Below are positions 51,001-62,909 of a stretch of DNA of 64,000 nucleotides, piece by piece. The notes beneath the pieces are model-generated. The model did not search any database. It saw only the letters and a list, made by a program, of their open reading frames with translations, and was not told the origin of the DNA. Each line of letters starts with the position of its first letter. Positions within the stretch are counted from its first letter, which is position 1. This DNA comes from Trichoplax sp. H2 (Eukaryota; Placozoa; Uniplacotomia; Trichoplacea). The stretch covers positions 496,001-560,000 of the forward strand of contig NOWV01000028.1 of assembly GCA_003344405.1 (NCBI GenBank), read 5' to 3'. Made by a program: the position numbers and the translations under genes.

Positions 51001-52591
51001 AAAATTGAATACAAAGCCAAAATGGCTTGGTATGAAATTGGTGAGCCAAATAAAATACATTTTATTTTATCGTAATGAAATAACTTAAGGTTACACGCTG
51101 TCAAGATAGATTGCTAGTACTACACTTCCTCTTAAAAGACTTTGAATAGCCAGTTATTGAGGCTATTGGAGCGCAGTAGATGTTTGCAAATGGAATATTT
51201 AACAGTTGTCACAAGTGTCGTAAATCACACCTTATGTGATAGCTTACGGATACCTTTATTAAGAAGGTTCCACTCTGATTTCAAACCTAATTCAATATCG
51301 CGGATATTCCATTAACATTTCATTGATATGACGAAAATGAATCGGAAATTTTTAACTTAATTAATAATCGTAGCTGGTGTAATTACTGTTATGCTGATAA
51401 AACGCTGTATATTTTAAATTGTTTTGAGGTAAATGAAAACTTCTAAAAAGATTTAATGACTAGTTATGCCTAAATCAGTTGAAATAACTTACTATCATTT
51501 CAGACAAGAGTACCTCACAAATCATCCACTATCATCACGAAGTTACACAACATTACATACACACTTTGGAAAATTTGAAACGATTAAATCAAACTATAAC
51601 TTTTATTATGCGAGTTTATGAAATTCTACGTTACAAGATCGAAAATCACTTAGGTAAGTAATCCAAGAAAGAGAGAATTAAAGTAAATCGGTCATGTGAA
51701 ATGTCTTAAATTATAATTTCTGGATGTATCGTATCTTTTCTGTAGATCAATTTGCAGACATTCTGGGGTACCAAGGTGATAAAGTATCTTTGATAACAAT
51801 GTGTTTTATACATTCCGTTTATATACTCATCGCTATCGTCATCTTGAAGTTCATTGATATCCCAGCAGTCTTAAAATTAGGCATTATGGCACTTATTGCA
51901 ATCAATGCTTTATCTAAACTACGGAATGGCAAAAGCATCCGCCTAATCAGCATTACCTATCTCTTATTGATCATTATCTGCAGTAAGTTTTTAACTTTAA
52001 CCTTACATTATGACTTCGTTTTGATTCAATAACAACGAATAGGTTATTTTAATTCTGATGTTTTAAATACTAATCAATCAATTTGATACTTTATAATCTT
52101 AAATAGTTCATCGACTGATTGTCAAGTTATATCAAACCTATCGGAAAAATCATCTTGTTAATCCAGTTGATGCAGTTTTAACAACGCCACAGCCTATAAA
52201 AAATCATTATAATAATTCCTTCAGTGATACTGATTATAGCGCAAATTCAACGCCCAAGAATGGTAGGGTTTATAAGAAGTTATCGTGGACCCAGACGCCG
52301 GATTATTATCCAATGGAAGAGAATTATACAACGCTCCTCCAGGCTTTCAAAAAAGAAATGGTTAACGGTATTAACGAATCCAATCATAGCAGTAGTAGTG
52401 AGAAAGTTGTTAATGGTCTATCACCACTTGTTCCCAGTGCTCAAGTGAGCGATGCCGATGATCCTAGCGCTAAATGGACCTTCAAGAATCCACGTTGCCA
52501 AGCAAGTACTACAACTGGAAGGCAGTGTAGATTGCCAAGTGTTGCAGGCTATGATCGATGCTATCGACATAAGCAAACTGCGAAAAAATAG
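48040..52591 (+). CDS. bmb: Brambleberry-like nuclear fusion protein (KAR5/GEX1 family)
   Basis: This family sits in the nuclear envelope and is needed for nuclear fusion: karyogamy in yeast (Kar5), gamete nuclei in plants (GEX1), chromosome-bearing micronuclei in zebrafish embryos (Brambleberry). Exons 48040-48300, 49453-49581, 49780-49965, 50624-50846 (the acceptor could be 50630), 50924-51040, 51504-51653, 51746-51982 and 52107-52591 join in phase to 595 codons plus stop. A signal peptide (residues 1-25, LCVLFILLAIYSCQLSTA) is followed by the Cys-rich family core at about 82-190: KLSVALLNCQSKIEGR, CTNDM, ECTQSMDPDTWNAYHIISNR, VCYATRQQHFRRQTEYTINR. Coiled-coil helices span about 195-355. 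Exon 7 holds up to three hydrophobic segments. The cytosolic tail ends in CQASTTTGRQCRLPSVAGYD with RCYRHK, a C-x7-C-x9-C-x3-H spacing that could bind zinc. Family assignment is strong; the function here is inferred. Confidence 0.92.
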
Positions 52592-55352
52592 ATTGCCGCG
52601 TTGACTATTAAGATATTTACTACTCAGCTGTCCAACATCCATGTCTAGTGAGCAAAGTAGAATAGATAGCTGAGGGAATTTATTATACCAAGATCATGTT
52701 ATTTACCTTTTCATCTAACTATCAGATTTGAACAGTTTACCTCTCATCGGAGTTCATTAATTTCAATATAATCGACGCCTGGTGTTGTCTGCCATGATTT
52801 TTATATATATCTAAATCGATCATTTACTTAATGTACTGTAATTGCTTTCATTCACTAACTTAGTAGAATACTTGTAAGTACCTCGTGAAATGGATACTTT
52901 AATTTACAACAGGGATTAAATACAAGGAAATAAGTTGTTGCTGTTTCGCACCAATGTATGATATTCAATAATTATTTCATCAAACTTAGCCCATGTAAAG
53001 ATTAAAAGGCGCATGTGGCTATACAGTATATGTACGTGCTGTTTAATTTGCTTAAAAAATGCTAGGTGAAAGTGGTTCTGTTTCATTAGCAATGAAAAGC
53101 AGTTAATATAGCACTTGCACTTAATTGATATTTCAGCGGTTAAACCTATCTCAACAATTCCTAACCGATTGGCTTTTATTGCTATGGAAGTTTAAAGTGA
53201 TATGTGCTTTACTCTCTGTCCAATATAATCTTTACGTTAAATTGTTTTCTGCACATAAATATTGGTAACTTTTGATGGTTATGACCTGAACCTTGGAGTG
53301 TACAACTATAATAAATAGAAAAAATAGTGTAATATTACTTACTCACATTGGAAGAATAGAGTTGTATTGTATCCAAAAATTGATCATTGCGACATGCTGT
53401 ATTCTCTCAATAGTTACAAAGTCATCTCTTGTATTTGAAATTTTCATTCATCTTCCAATTAGTTAAGTAACATTTCAACAGCAAATTTCTGTAGCCTTTT
53501 AGACTTTGCCTAGGGTTTATCAATAATCTGACATTGTAACGGTAACTGTTGACGGTTATATGAAGAAAAATTTCAATAAGTATCGAATGTAGGTATAACG
53601 GTGCAGCATTAATGAAGGCTATCAGTTTACAAGAACCTAACTTAACCTTATACGTATACATGGATTTCTAAAATTACGATATTACTATATCTCACTAATT
53701 AGAAATGAATTACAGTAGCTGTCGAATAAACGTAGTTACTATCTTACAAATTAACGCACGATAATTGATTGTAAAACGAGAAGTGAATTGTTCCTCCTAA
53801 AATTCACCATCACGATCATTGGTCGTATAACGAGATATAGATTGTTTATTTCTTATGTACTACCCTGAAGATTGAGCTTACAAAAGTAAAAAAATTTTTA
53901 ATTCATTTGACGTTAAAATTAATCGGAAATATTTCACGATATTTCGTGGATTATAACCTAAAATAGGGTAGATTGCATCTCTAAGATATCAATATTATTC
54001 GATGATCTTTATGACTGTCATCGATTTAGTAAATTATTATAATTGTTTCTTTATGACAGATTAGTACTCTGTTTCAACTAATATCCCTTGAGACATGGAA
54101 AACGAAATCAATCATTTTATTACCAAGCCAAACCTTACTTCAATTTTTGAAGTAGTGATTATTTTAGTTGAGAGCCAGCATAAAATTCACTCTATACTAA
54201 GGATTAATACCGAGATAAATGTTGCTATTCAAGTTTCGGGTACCAATGTATTCAAAAAGTTTATGCAGCACGTTAGAAAATTCAACAATCCAGCTATGTT
54301 ATGGACTACTTTAACCAATGCCAATCAGTAAATAATTACGGTAACTTGTTGCCAACAACTAAATGTAAAACAACTCTAGATTTTATTGGCGGTAGGTAGG
54401 AATTATGGCATCTTTTCTTTACCAATCCTATGCCAAACGGTCATATTTTACGGATAATATTCGGCATTACCTTTCCAATATCCCATATATTCATTATTGC
54501 TGCATAATAATTACAACAAATAAGATAAATGATAAAGCAATGAAACATTTAAAGGCTAAAAAGTGAAAAAATCTTACTGACTGCTAGGATAAAAGGGCGA
54601 TAAAGGTTTAGAAGGTGTGCAGCGATTTCAATTTCTGAATGATCATTACTGTATAGGTAAAAGATAACCGTAACTATATGCTACAGTGTATTCTATATGG
54701 AATTTATGCTTGATCATATTACATATAGCCTCATGATTAAATATAGTTCGGAGTTTACAACACCCAGGTTTAGATTTTCAGAAACTAAATTATGCAATGA
54801 CTAAGCTAAACAGTGATAGATACTACAGGCATATTGTTTCTGAAACCGAAGTACTTAGTTATATCATTGATAACGGATTATCCCAAAAGTAAAAATGGAC
54901 TCAACTATAAGTGCAATATTAGATCGCTCAAACATAATCGTCGCAAGGCCGTAACATTTAAATAATGCTAGCGATCAATTTTTTTGGCGAAATGAGCTTA
55001 AATCAAAGCTGTTATGATATTATTTGTCACAGTATTCCGTGAAACTTAAATGTTTAGCAATAGTCTCATCAATGGTTTGTGCCAAGGGTAAAGAAGCATT
55101 CACCTAAGTTATATGAGCAGGCAATGAAGTAGTAAGATCGAAGTTCGCACTTTTATAGTCATATAGTATTTATTTTATGATCAAAATGAGGAGTCAGCTA
55201 TACAAAATTCGCCTAGGCTACGCAGAATAATGATCTATCGATATAAACTAAATTTATCTTGCCATAGTGACAAATGGAATAATTAATTTTATTCTAGTTC
55301 ATTTTGTTGGATAACTTTAGTAAAAATAAGGAAATTAATTACAAGCTAATTC
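52592..55352. other. Intergenic between convergent genes, one candidate small ORF
   Basis: No recognised gene. A plus-strand ATG frame at 54095-54331 encodes 78 residues (IHSILRINTEINVAIQVSGT, KKFMQHVRKFNNPAMLWTTL) and ends TAA. Its last codons also contain a donor-like CAGTAAAT, so it may be a first exon. No family is recognised. Confidence 0.4.
54095..54331 (+). CDS. Hypothetical small protein or first exon
   Basis: A 78-codon frame with its own ATG, an unbiased composition rather than low complexity, and no overlap with any called gene. No signal peptide, membrane helix or known motif is visible. It may be chance in AT-rich DNA. Confidence 0.25.
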   Translation: MENEINHFITKPNLTSIFEVVIILVESQHKIHSILRINTEINVAIQVSGTNVFKKFMQHVRKFNNPAMLWTTLTNANQ

Positions 55353-58300
55353 TTACTCATAGATCATCGTGTTTACGCCGGCATCTCGTTGATTTCCACT
55401 CATCGTACTCGACACAGATTTTGGGTGATATTGGTTGTCTAGGATTTCACTATTCTTGTCCACTACATCAGAGAAACCATGAGCATTACTTTCATGGCTA
55501 TGTGACCAAGCATAAGACACAGTCTGCGGTGATGGTTGCCCCACTTGATCAGTTTGGACTTCCATCTCTATATTATGAATCCTATCAAGATTGTAATTAT
55601 TAGCACATACAGCGATAGAATTGGGGTCTTGCTCATCATATTACGTGAAAGATTTACCCATCATTTGAATTACTATCTTCGGAAGGTGCTCCTATGTAAA
55701 GGTTACTACTCTATGGATATCAATAAAACCAATACATAATTATGTAGGTGAAGTACTTGGCCGTGAAATATTGTAGCAATTTTTTATAAAGTGCTAATTT
55801 ATAGCCAATGAAGATATCTAGAAACGTCAATATTTCTTTTAAAGCAATTTCAATTTACTCTACCTGTCGCCTGTATAGGCAATTCCAACATATTATGATA
55901 ACTCCCTAACAAGTAGATCAAATAAATTTCAAGGCAATATAAAACTTTAAATAGCATGACTCGCAAAAGTCGTACAAGACAGTTAACTTTATGTAGATCA
56001 AGGTTAAAATTGAATTCCTTTTTTGATTCAGTACGGTAAGAATCTATTACTCAAGAATGAAGTACTGCACCTATTTAACTATCTGAAAGGCCATGAAGAC
56101 GAAATTAGAATTATTGTAATTTAACATTCATGAGCTGCTAATACTTTTCAGTGCATCTAATTAAACTGTACAATAGGATTGAAAGTACCAGGAGCTTCTT
56201 CTTACAATGAACCGTTAAATAAATTGATACTTTTTTGCATCAATAACTATCAAGTATATTTTGTAAAATAGTGGTTCAATATTAATCCTGATAAAGATAC
56301 TTACGTAAGCTATCATGAGCACATCATTAGGTACATCAATTTGCTGGGATGGATGACTGAATGCAGCTGCACGCGTTAGCCAACCACATCCGATCAGAAT
56401 GACTAGAAAGCAGTCAACTAATATCGTTGTTCTAGTTTTTATAATAGTTAAATCAATCAGTGGTATAACAAATGGATTTAAAAAGTAGCTAAGATTAAAA
56501 TTTATTATGGTGAAGTTCATAAACTAGAACAGTGAATTAGTTGCATGATTGTAAGAAAAGAGATGTCGTTAGACTCACTTGAATTTTTCTTTCTTTAGTA
56601 TTTCCCGTTCTTCTAGACTTAATTTTTGATAGGCGCTGTAATAAGTATATAGGAGTATGAGGCTAACCTGCGAAAGGTGAGATACATATTTATTGTAATA
56701 TGAGTAAGTACGTAGTTGCAAATTAGTAAATCCTATGCTAGCCTACGGAAGATAAAACATTACTTCCATCGCAGAAATGATTATAATAATTGGATATAAC
56801 TTGCTAAATAAATTGTAGCTTGTTATGAATGATGAAAAATAAAAGCGAACGGTAATTATAATTATGTACGGATATATAGAATTTGTCATGTTTGAACATT
56901 GTTACTAAACTTACCGCCGATAAGATGGACACAGGGATTATCATGATGTATTCAATATTCCTAGGGCTTATCCAGCAACTGTAATCAAAATAGCATTAAA
57001 CTTAATTTTAATATTGTTAACAATATGGGTAGTGCTATACTTTTAAATGGAATAGAGCACCATAAAAATGAGTAAACCATTTGACCTTAAACTTACAATG
57101 GCGGCAAGACGATATTCGGGTACAGCGTTGCAATGATAATAATCGTCAATACGAGTGGCGTACCTTCAAGATACAATTAAAAAATAATTAAGCTATTTAC
57201 TCTATTAGGAGTTAAATGGATGACATATCGTCTATTTTCAATTTTTAGAAGCACTCAGTACCAATATTTTATTTTATGGACTTCTCATTAAAGATATAGC
57301 AACTGACATGATAGTAAAGAGCTATGTAATCGATATATCACTCTGCGGTAGTGTCTACGCTATGCAATTTCTAGTGATCAACTATATCATAAATGTTAGT
57401 TGTTATCTCGTGATCCCGTTAAATTAACTTGTGTACATTCTACTTTCGTATATTTTAAGTTGTAGGTAAGATCCGATACAACTATATTTTTTTCGTATAC
57501 TATCCTTTTCATCTATTAATTAAATATAACCGAATATCTACGATATGAAATTTCTATCACAAGTATTGTGAATGGTTAGTTATGGTTTTCGATCATCTCA
57601 CAATTAATTAATGAAATAATCTACTGATGAAGACTACTCTAATAGAGATTCATCATGGTATGCTCTCCTAACTTAACTTCATTATCCTATTTAACGGACT
57701 TACCATATCCATAAATAAAATAGCGGGAAATTTTGTATTGTTTAAAACGACCCAATTTTGTAGTTATGGAAATGTTGATTTCGATAGATGTCCAAGTACA
57801 AGTAGCCATGATGAAGAAATAGGTTAAAGACGCTACTGCTGAACACCCGGTCTGTTCATAGCAGTTATTGCAACCAGAGGTAGTGATATAGTTGTTAGAT
57901 AGATAGTAGCAATTTAGGAAAGGGTCTATCGGCATAAATTAAGGAATGAATCAAATTATTTTAAACTTGGCTAACCGCGTTTGAGCTTATAGATAGGCCA
58001 TGCGCTAGCATTATGAAAAAGCAGGCCAGAGAGGAACTCGCCGTTAAGTGGACTAGTGCAAAATAACACCAGTTCCAGCTACCTCTATATTTTTGAATGA
58101 AAAGTATGCGAATAAGTTTGATCCTTTAATAACATTGACTCAACTCAGACCCGTTAGAAAAGTTAGCACAAGATCCACTAGCGAGTACCTTAACAACACA
58201 TAATATGTTCCAGCAGTTAGTGCGGTACAAACTAATGCTATACCATGAGACATGTAAGTGAATTGTAGATTAACTGGTTCCGTTATCTAAACAAGAAGAA

Positions 58301-61300
58301 ATTTTTACGAACAGTCCTTGAATTAATGATTAAGGTATTACAATTATATTTGTGTACCATTATCGCAGTAGCCTAATTTAAGCCATACATGCGAAATCGG
58401 CCTAGTAAAAAAAGCAAAAAGATATCAGAAGCTTACGTTGATCTTAGGTGGTGTAGTTTCGACATGCCGTGGTCGACGGTATGCTATTGTTGGAGTTGAT
58501 GCAATTAATTTTTGCGATGGATGTTTAATTCTGGCCATAATCAACCCTTGATTCGCTATTACTCGAGTTAAAGATGGCGTAAATTGCGATACAGTAACAG
58601 AAGCTAAGGCAAAATCTGTTAAGTGGTTACACACACAAATAGTATGAGTATGATTAGTTGACTTTATAGTACATCCAGTATCTGACCAACCATCCCTAGA
58701 AAAGATAAAAAAAAAATTAGATACCTTTCTTATCTTATGATTTGTTCAGTTTTATCATTAGCGATATTTATTTATTAATTGCAATGCCACTTTACCGCAT
58801 ACTTATATTTTACCTCCACCCTTTGATAGCAAAACTGTATGAATTACATTTTATCTATGATAGCTTTAAAATTATAATTTTGTAAAGGCAACAAATTTAA
58901 AGTATACTCTTATTACGGAACACAAAAAATATACTTCTATGACATTTCCAATTTCTATAATATTATACTACTAGAAGGCAAGTTGATGATAGCTAGATTG
59001 TAAAATGATGACGACAAGATCATGTAGTAATAAAAGGTGCTCTATTGGAATAAAAGTACCTGGTCACTAAAGTTGAAAAAACAATATCCAAGTATTTTAA
59101 CTACACTGATGAATATTTAATATAGCCTACCCAGAATGATCATAATTATATTTTTGCAAAATATAAATCAGTAATTACTTGATTTTATAATCCCAGTAAA
59201 CACACTGCGTTGTGTACGCATTTTGTAGGTTGTTTGCCTTCCAAAGCTAGAAAAAGTGAAGAATAACGAGCGCTGTTAATTATTCATAATTGAACATTTA
59301 TTTAGGACACTTGTAAAAGCTTCTACGAATTGAATCTTTCTACGCGTATAAAAATAGCATACTAGCTTGTGTTTGAAAGTGATAGTTGCGTTTGATTTCA
59401 ATGGATAGATAGATCTAGCTTTAAAACTTGCGGATATTACGTTAGAAATGATATCCTTTTCCATTTTGGATAAGAAGTCACTTTGCAAACGCCTAAATGT
59501 TGAACATTAAGATGCTAGATAAAGTAGATGTCTGTCTTAAGAAAGATTTCGTAAAATATTGCAAGAATAGTAATATTCGAAGTAGATAATTTTGCTTATC
59601 GCCTTAATAGGTAAGAAGACATGGAGCCACTTGGCCTGACCGTAATAATTAAACTGTTGCAAAAAGAAATACCTAAATCCTCCTACGAACTAATATACAT
59701 TTACATTGCGAAGCAAAGATATTATTTTATAGCTTGTTGCATTGCTATCAGATTTGATGGAACTTTGAATAACTGAAACAGGTTTGTCTATTGTTGCAAC
59801 AACTCGATTTTTACATTGAAATAATTATATGTGGAAGCTAAGATAATTTATTACCTCCCAAAGTTATTTCTCTTTGCTGCTATCAGATAATCCAATGTAA
59901 AATAGCGAGCGGAAAACAATAATTTATCAGGCTGACCTAATTTATAGTTAAAAATAACATAAATCAACATAATTCACAGATTATAGTAAACAAACTTAAA
60001 GTTGTTGTTCGCAGGTATAGTATGATCATTTTGGACTTTTACAGTTTAAAATATCGTAAGGCTTTGAGCTAGAACGATGAAAAGCGATATTAATATAATT
60101 AATAGAATGTCACTTGTTTTAGTTTGATATTTTAGTTTGTACAGTCATTATCACACGCAGACTTTTTATGTTGATGAACGTGCAATATTCCTAAAATTGT
60201 AGTGATTATCACTCTGCTTGCATATAAGTTTGGCTTATTATAATAGTCATCGCTACTGACCAGTAGTGGAGCTGATTTCGGATGGTATATTGACCGATTC
60301 TTGATTATAATCGACGTTATAAGGGCGTTGTTGAGTATAGTTGTCTGGGTAAGCTTGTTGCTTTCTAACATTTACTTCTGTAATTAGCGTCCTTTTTTAT
60401 TAGTAAAAGGTCTTTTTCGATGGTATGCAATATTAAACAGTAATTATTACTTACCAAGGTTAGAAAATTTAATAGTTAGTGTCTTTTTTACTCTACCAAT
60501 CCAGCAATGAGCCAATTGATTGCAAGCACGAATCAAATTCATAACGTGAATATTCTTAATAATGAAGGAAGTTTTGATTATTGTCATTACCGTGTTTGAT
60601 GTAGGCATAGACTAAATAGCTACGTTTGATTTCTATCTTAGTATTGTTTACAACCTTTAGTTTCTGTATAATATCCCAATTAGATTTTAATTCCCTTTTT
60701 AACAAATAATCCAAAATTGAAAATAGATTCTAGAATTGAAGTAATAATTAAATTCTTTATAAGTTTTCTTAGCTACGAAGGAAACTAATTCTGTGATTAA
60801 ACGCATGCAGGGTAAGCAAAATCAAAATCTTTTAAGCTTGACATAAGCATAAATTACGTTTCTGAGGCAGTCAGAAATAAAAATTCGTACAATTACCTTA
60901 ATGGAGGATGTTGACATACTACTGCAGTCACCATTTTTTGACATCTTTACCAATAAGGCATAAATTATAATCAAGTCTTTAGGAACTGGCCGTATAGTTC
61001 CACTCGATGCCATGAAGGCTAACTGCTTTAGTGTTTGATCTATACTTAAAGTTCCTGAAAAAAACTAATTTGCAATATTTGCTGTCACAATTTTATTATT
61101 TTGAAAAGTAGAATTTATTAGAATATTATAAATTGCTGGCTGAAAATTTGAAACAGTAAAATCTAAACTTCAATTTCCTTAGTGTCTCTTAAGCTCAATG
61201 CCATAAATACTTGCTTCTACCAACTGGATTGTGCTATGCATGATCCCCTAATTTTTAGTATCACTAATTATCGTTCTTTAGTCATATAGTGATTAATTTA

Positions 61301-62004
61301 AGGTTAAACGGTAAGTATTCTAACTTCAATATCCATCGTAGCTCACAGATTCAACAACAATATCGACTATAAGTTCTTACTCAAATTTATAGCCGTTGAT
61401 TACCTGGGTTTGCAATATCCAAAGTTGCTCACGTGTATTTGCAGTAGCGTTCTTTAACGCTATCCCATAAGATTGTTGTACGGGTATGCTACTTTGGCAT
61501 TGAAATCCACAGTCTAAACCGTAAATAAATGCAGAAATGGAAAATTGTCTAAAATTTTAACAAGTTGCTATACAGTTCATACGATTTCTACGGTGCACTT
61601 CAATTTTAGTATAAAAATAGCGCAACGATTAGTCTTAACTGTTGCAGGTAGTCTACTAAATATTATAACTATGTCATATGCAAAGACACAATTTATTTGT
61701 CATGATTACCGGATTTTATCTTATAATGAATCATAGCTGCCAAGGCTTTGCCATCAAGCGATTGATTTTGCAAAAATGGTTTTAGGTTATAGAAAAGATG
61801 GTTATTATAATAATCACTTTGGGGATAATATTTATCATGAGGAATAAAGTAGGTTGAAGCAGATGGCAATGGAACTTGTAATTCGTTAGTACACATGAAT
61901 ACCAATGGATTATAACTTGCAAATGTTATAGTCCCCAAGCAGATGGCTATAAAGTAGAATGTGCGCGATATGCTACACACAGTTGATGATCTTTCAAATT
62001 GCAT
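55353..62004 (-). CDS. Adhesion G-protein-coupled receptor with GAIN/GPS
   Basis: Adhesion GPCRs combine a large extracellular part, a self-cleaving GAIN domain with GPS motif, and seven helices. Minus-strand exons: 62004-61710 (signal peptide TFYFIAICLGTITFASYNPL), 61513-61404 (CGFQCQSS), 61054 to about 60897 (GAIN-like LSIDQTLKQLAFMASSG), about 59480-59330 (VISASFKARSIYPLKSNATI, GAIN strands), 58695-58437 (GPS: DGWSDTGC, then TICVCNHLTDFALAS, cleavage expected at HL/T), 58286-58151 (TM1 HGIALVCTALTAGTYYVLL), 58052-57976 (TM2), 57851-57704 (TM3 TGCSAVASLTYFFIMATCTW), 57163-57097 (TM4), 56978-56915 (TM5 CWISPRNIEYIMIIPVSILS), 56667-56579, 56431-56305 (TM6), 55905-55864 (TM7 end GVIIICWNCLYRRQ) and 55581-55353 (tail, stop at 55353). 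From the GPS to TM6 all phases agree. Phases do not close between the N-terminal exons and around TM7, so some exons are missing or misplaced. No ligand-binding extracellular module is recognised. Confidence 0.85.
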
Positions 62005-62776
62005 ATCGGATGGCTGCAAAGGGAATCCACTCCACAACTAATCTGTTCAAATTCGTTGTACTGAATTGTCGTCACTGTAATTACACTTTGTCCTGGATCT
62101 TTTTACTTAAGTATTCACGGAAACTGTTGTGTAGGAGGCGGGCAATTCCTTCAAACTCATATGTGTAATGATGTAAGTACAAACTAAAGCGAGCTTATGT
62201 CCAACTGGTATGTAAAAGTCACAATGCGATTACCGACTGTTCGATGGGTTAATTTGATTAATCATGACCATTTAGCAGCTTTCCAATATAAGTAACAATA
62301 GTGTGACTAGTAGTATTGGAAGCAAATCCACTAAACTGTTACTTCTTTAGAGGGTTCTGTAGAGATTGAATTGCTAACAAAATTGAACATCCTTTGAGGA
62401 ATCACTGTATCCCGATAATTATTTCTGCTACTGTAGAAACAAGATGAGATATGATTTTGCTGAATTCCTTTGATCTATGATTTAAGCTTTAACTTCCTAG
62501 ATTTTAAAATATTAAGTTCATAATTATTGTAAGGTTCAGTCTTATTCGCTAGTACATCTTTGATAGAAACTTTTTTCTATATAATATGCTAATACCCATT
62601 AAGGCGTTGCAACTAGCTATTTAGGCTATACTTGTACTGCAGTTCTTGATGAAGCTTCATGCATTCGCAATTTTGGGTATTTAGTTTAAACTTGCGTAAA
62701 TATCTGCATCGCAACGAAAAACTTATAAGCACCTTTATATTTCAATGTCTTATACAGCATATTATTCTGATACAGA
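62005..62776. other. Divergent intergenic region
   Basis: Separates the 5' end of the adhesion GPCR (minus) from the BTB candidate (plus). It probably holds promoters of one or both. No motif stands out beyond AT-richness. Confidence 0.45.
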
Positions 62777-62909
62777 ATGGAATACAACGTATTTAACCAT
62801 AATTTTGAGAGCAATCTACAAGAGATACGTGATAGTGATTTCCTAATTGAATATAAAATAATACGTGTCCATTGCAAAATACTTATAAATTCTAAAATTT
62901 TTTACCACG
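62777..62909 (+). CDS. Possible first exon of a BTB-domain protein
   Basis: An ATG frame opens MEYNVFNHNFESNLQEIRDS and continues DFLIEYKIIRVHCKILINSK, IFYH, then meets a CACGGTAACT donor-like site. The order matches the start of a BTB fold: a helix, then D-x-L-I with strands, then the V-H-C-K-I-L helix where BTB proteins have H-K-x-x-L. The later BTB part (about 70 residues) was not found in phase downstream. A piece reading SPYPEDNFVIIKIKDY lies at 62960-63010 and could be a second exon in another phase. It could also be a gene remnant. The right edge of the window may cut the gene. Confidence 0.4.

Noticed and set aside
55304-55603. A 99-codon plus-strand frame
   Set aside because: It is the antisense shadow of the adhesion GPCR cytoplasmic-tail exon at 55353-55581.
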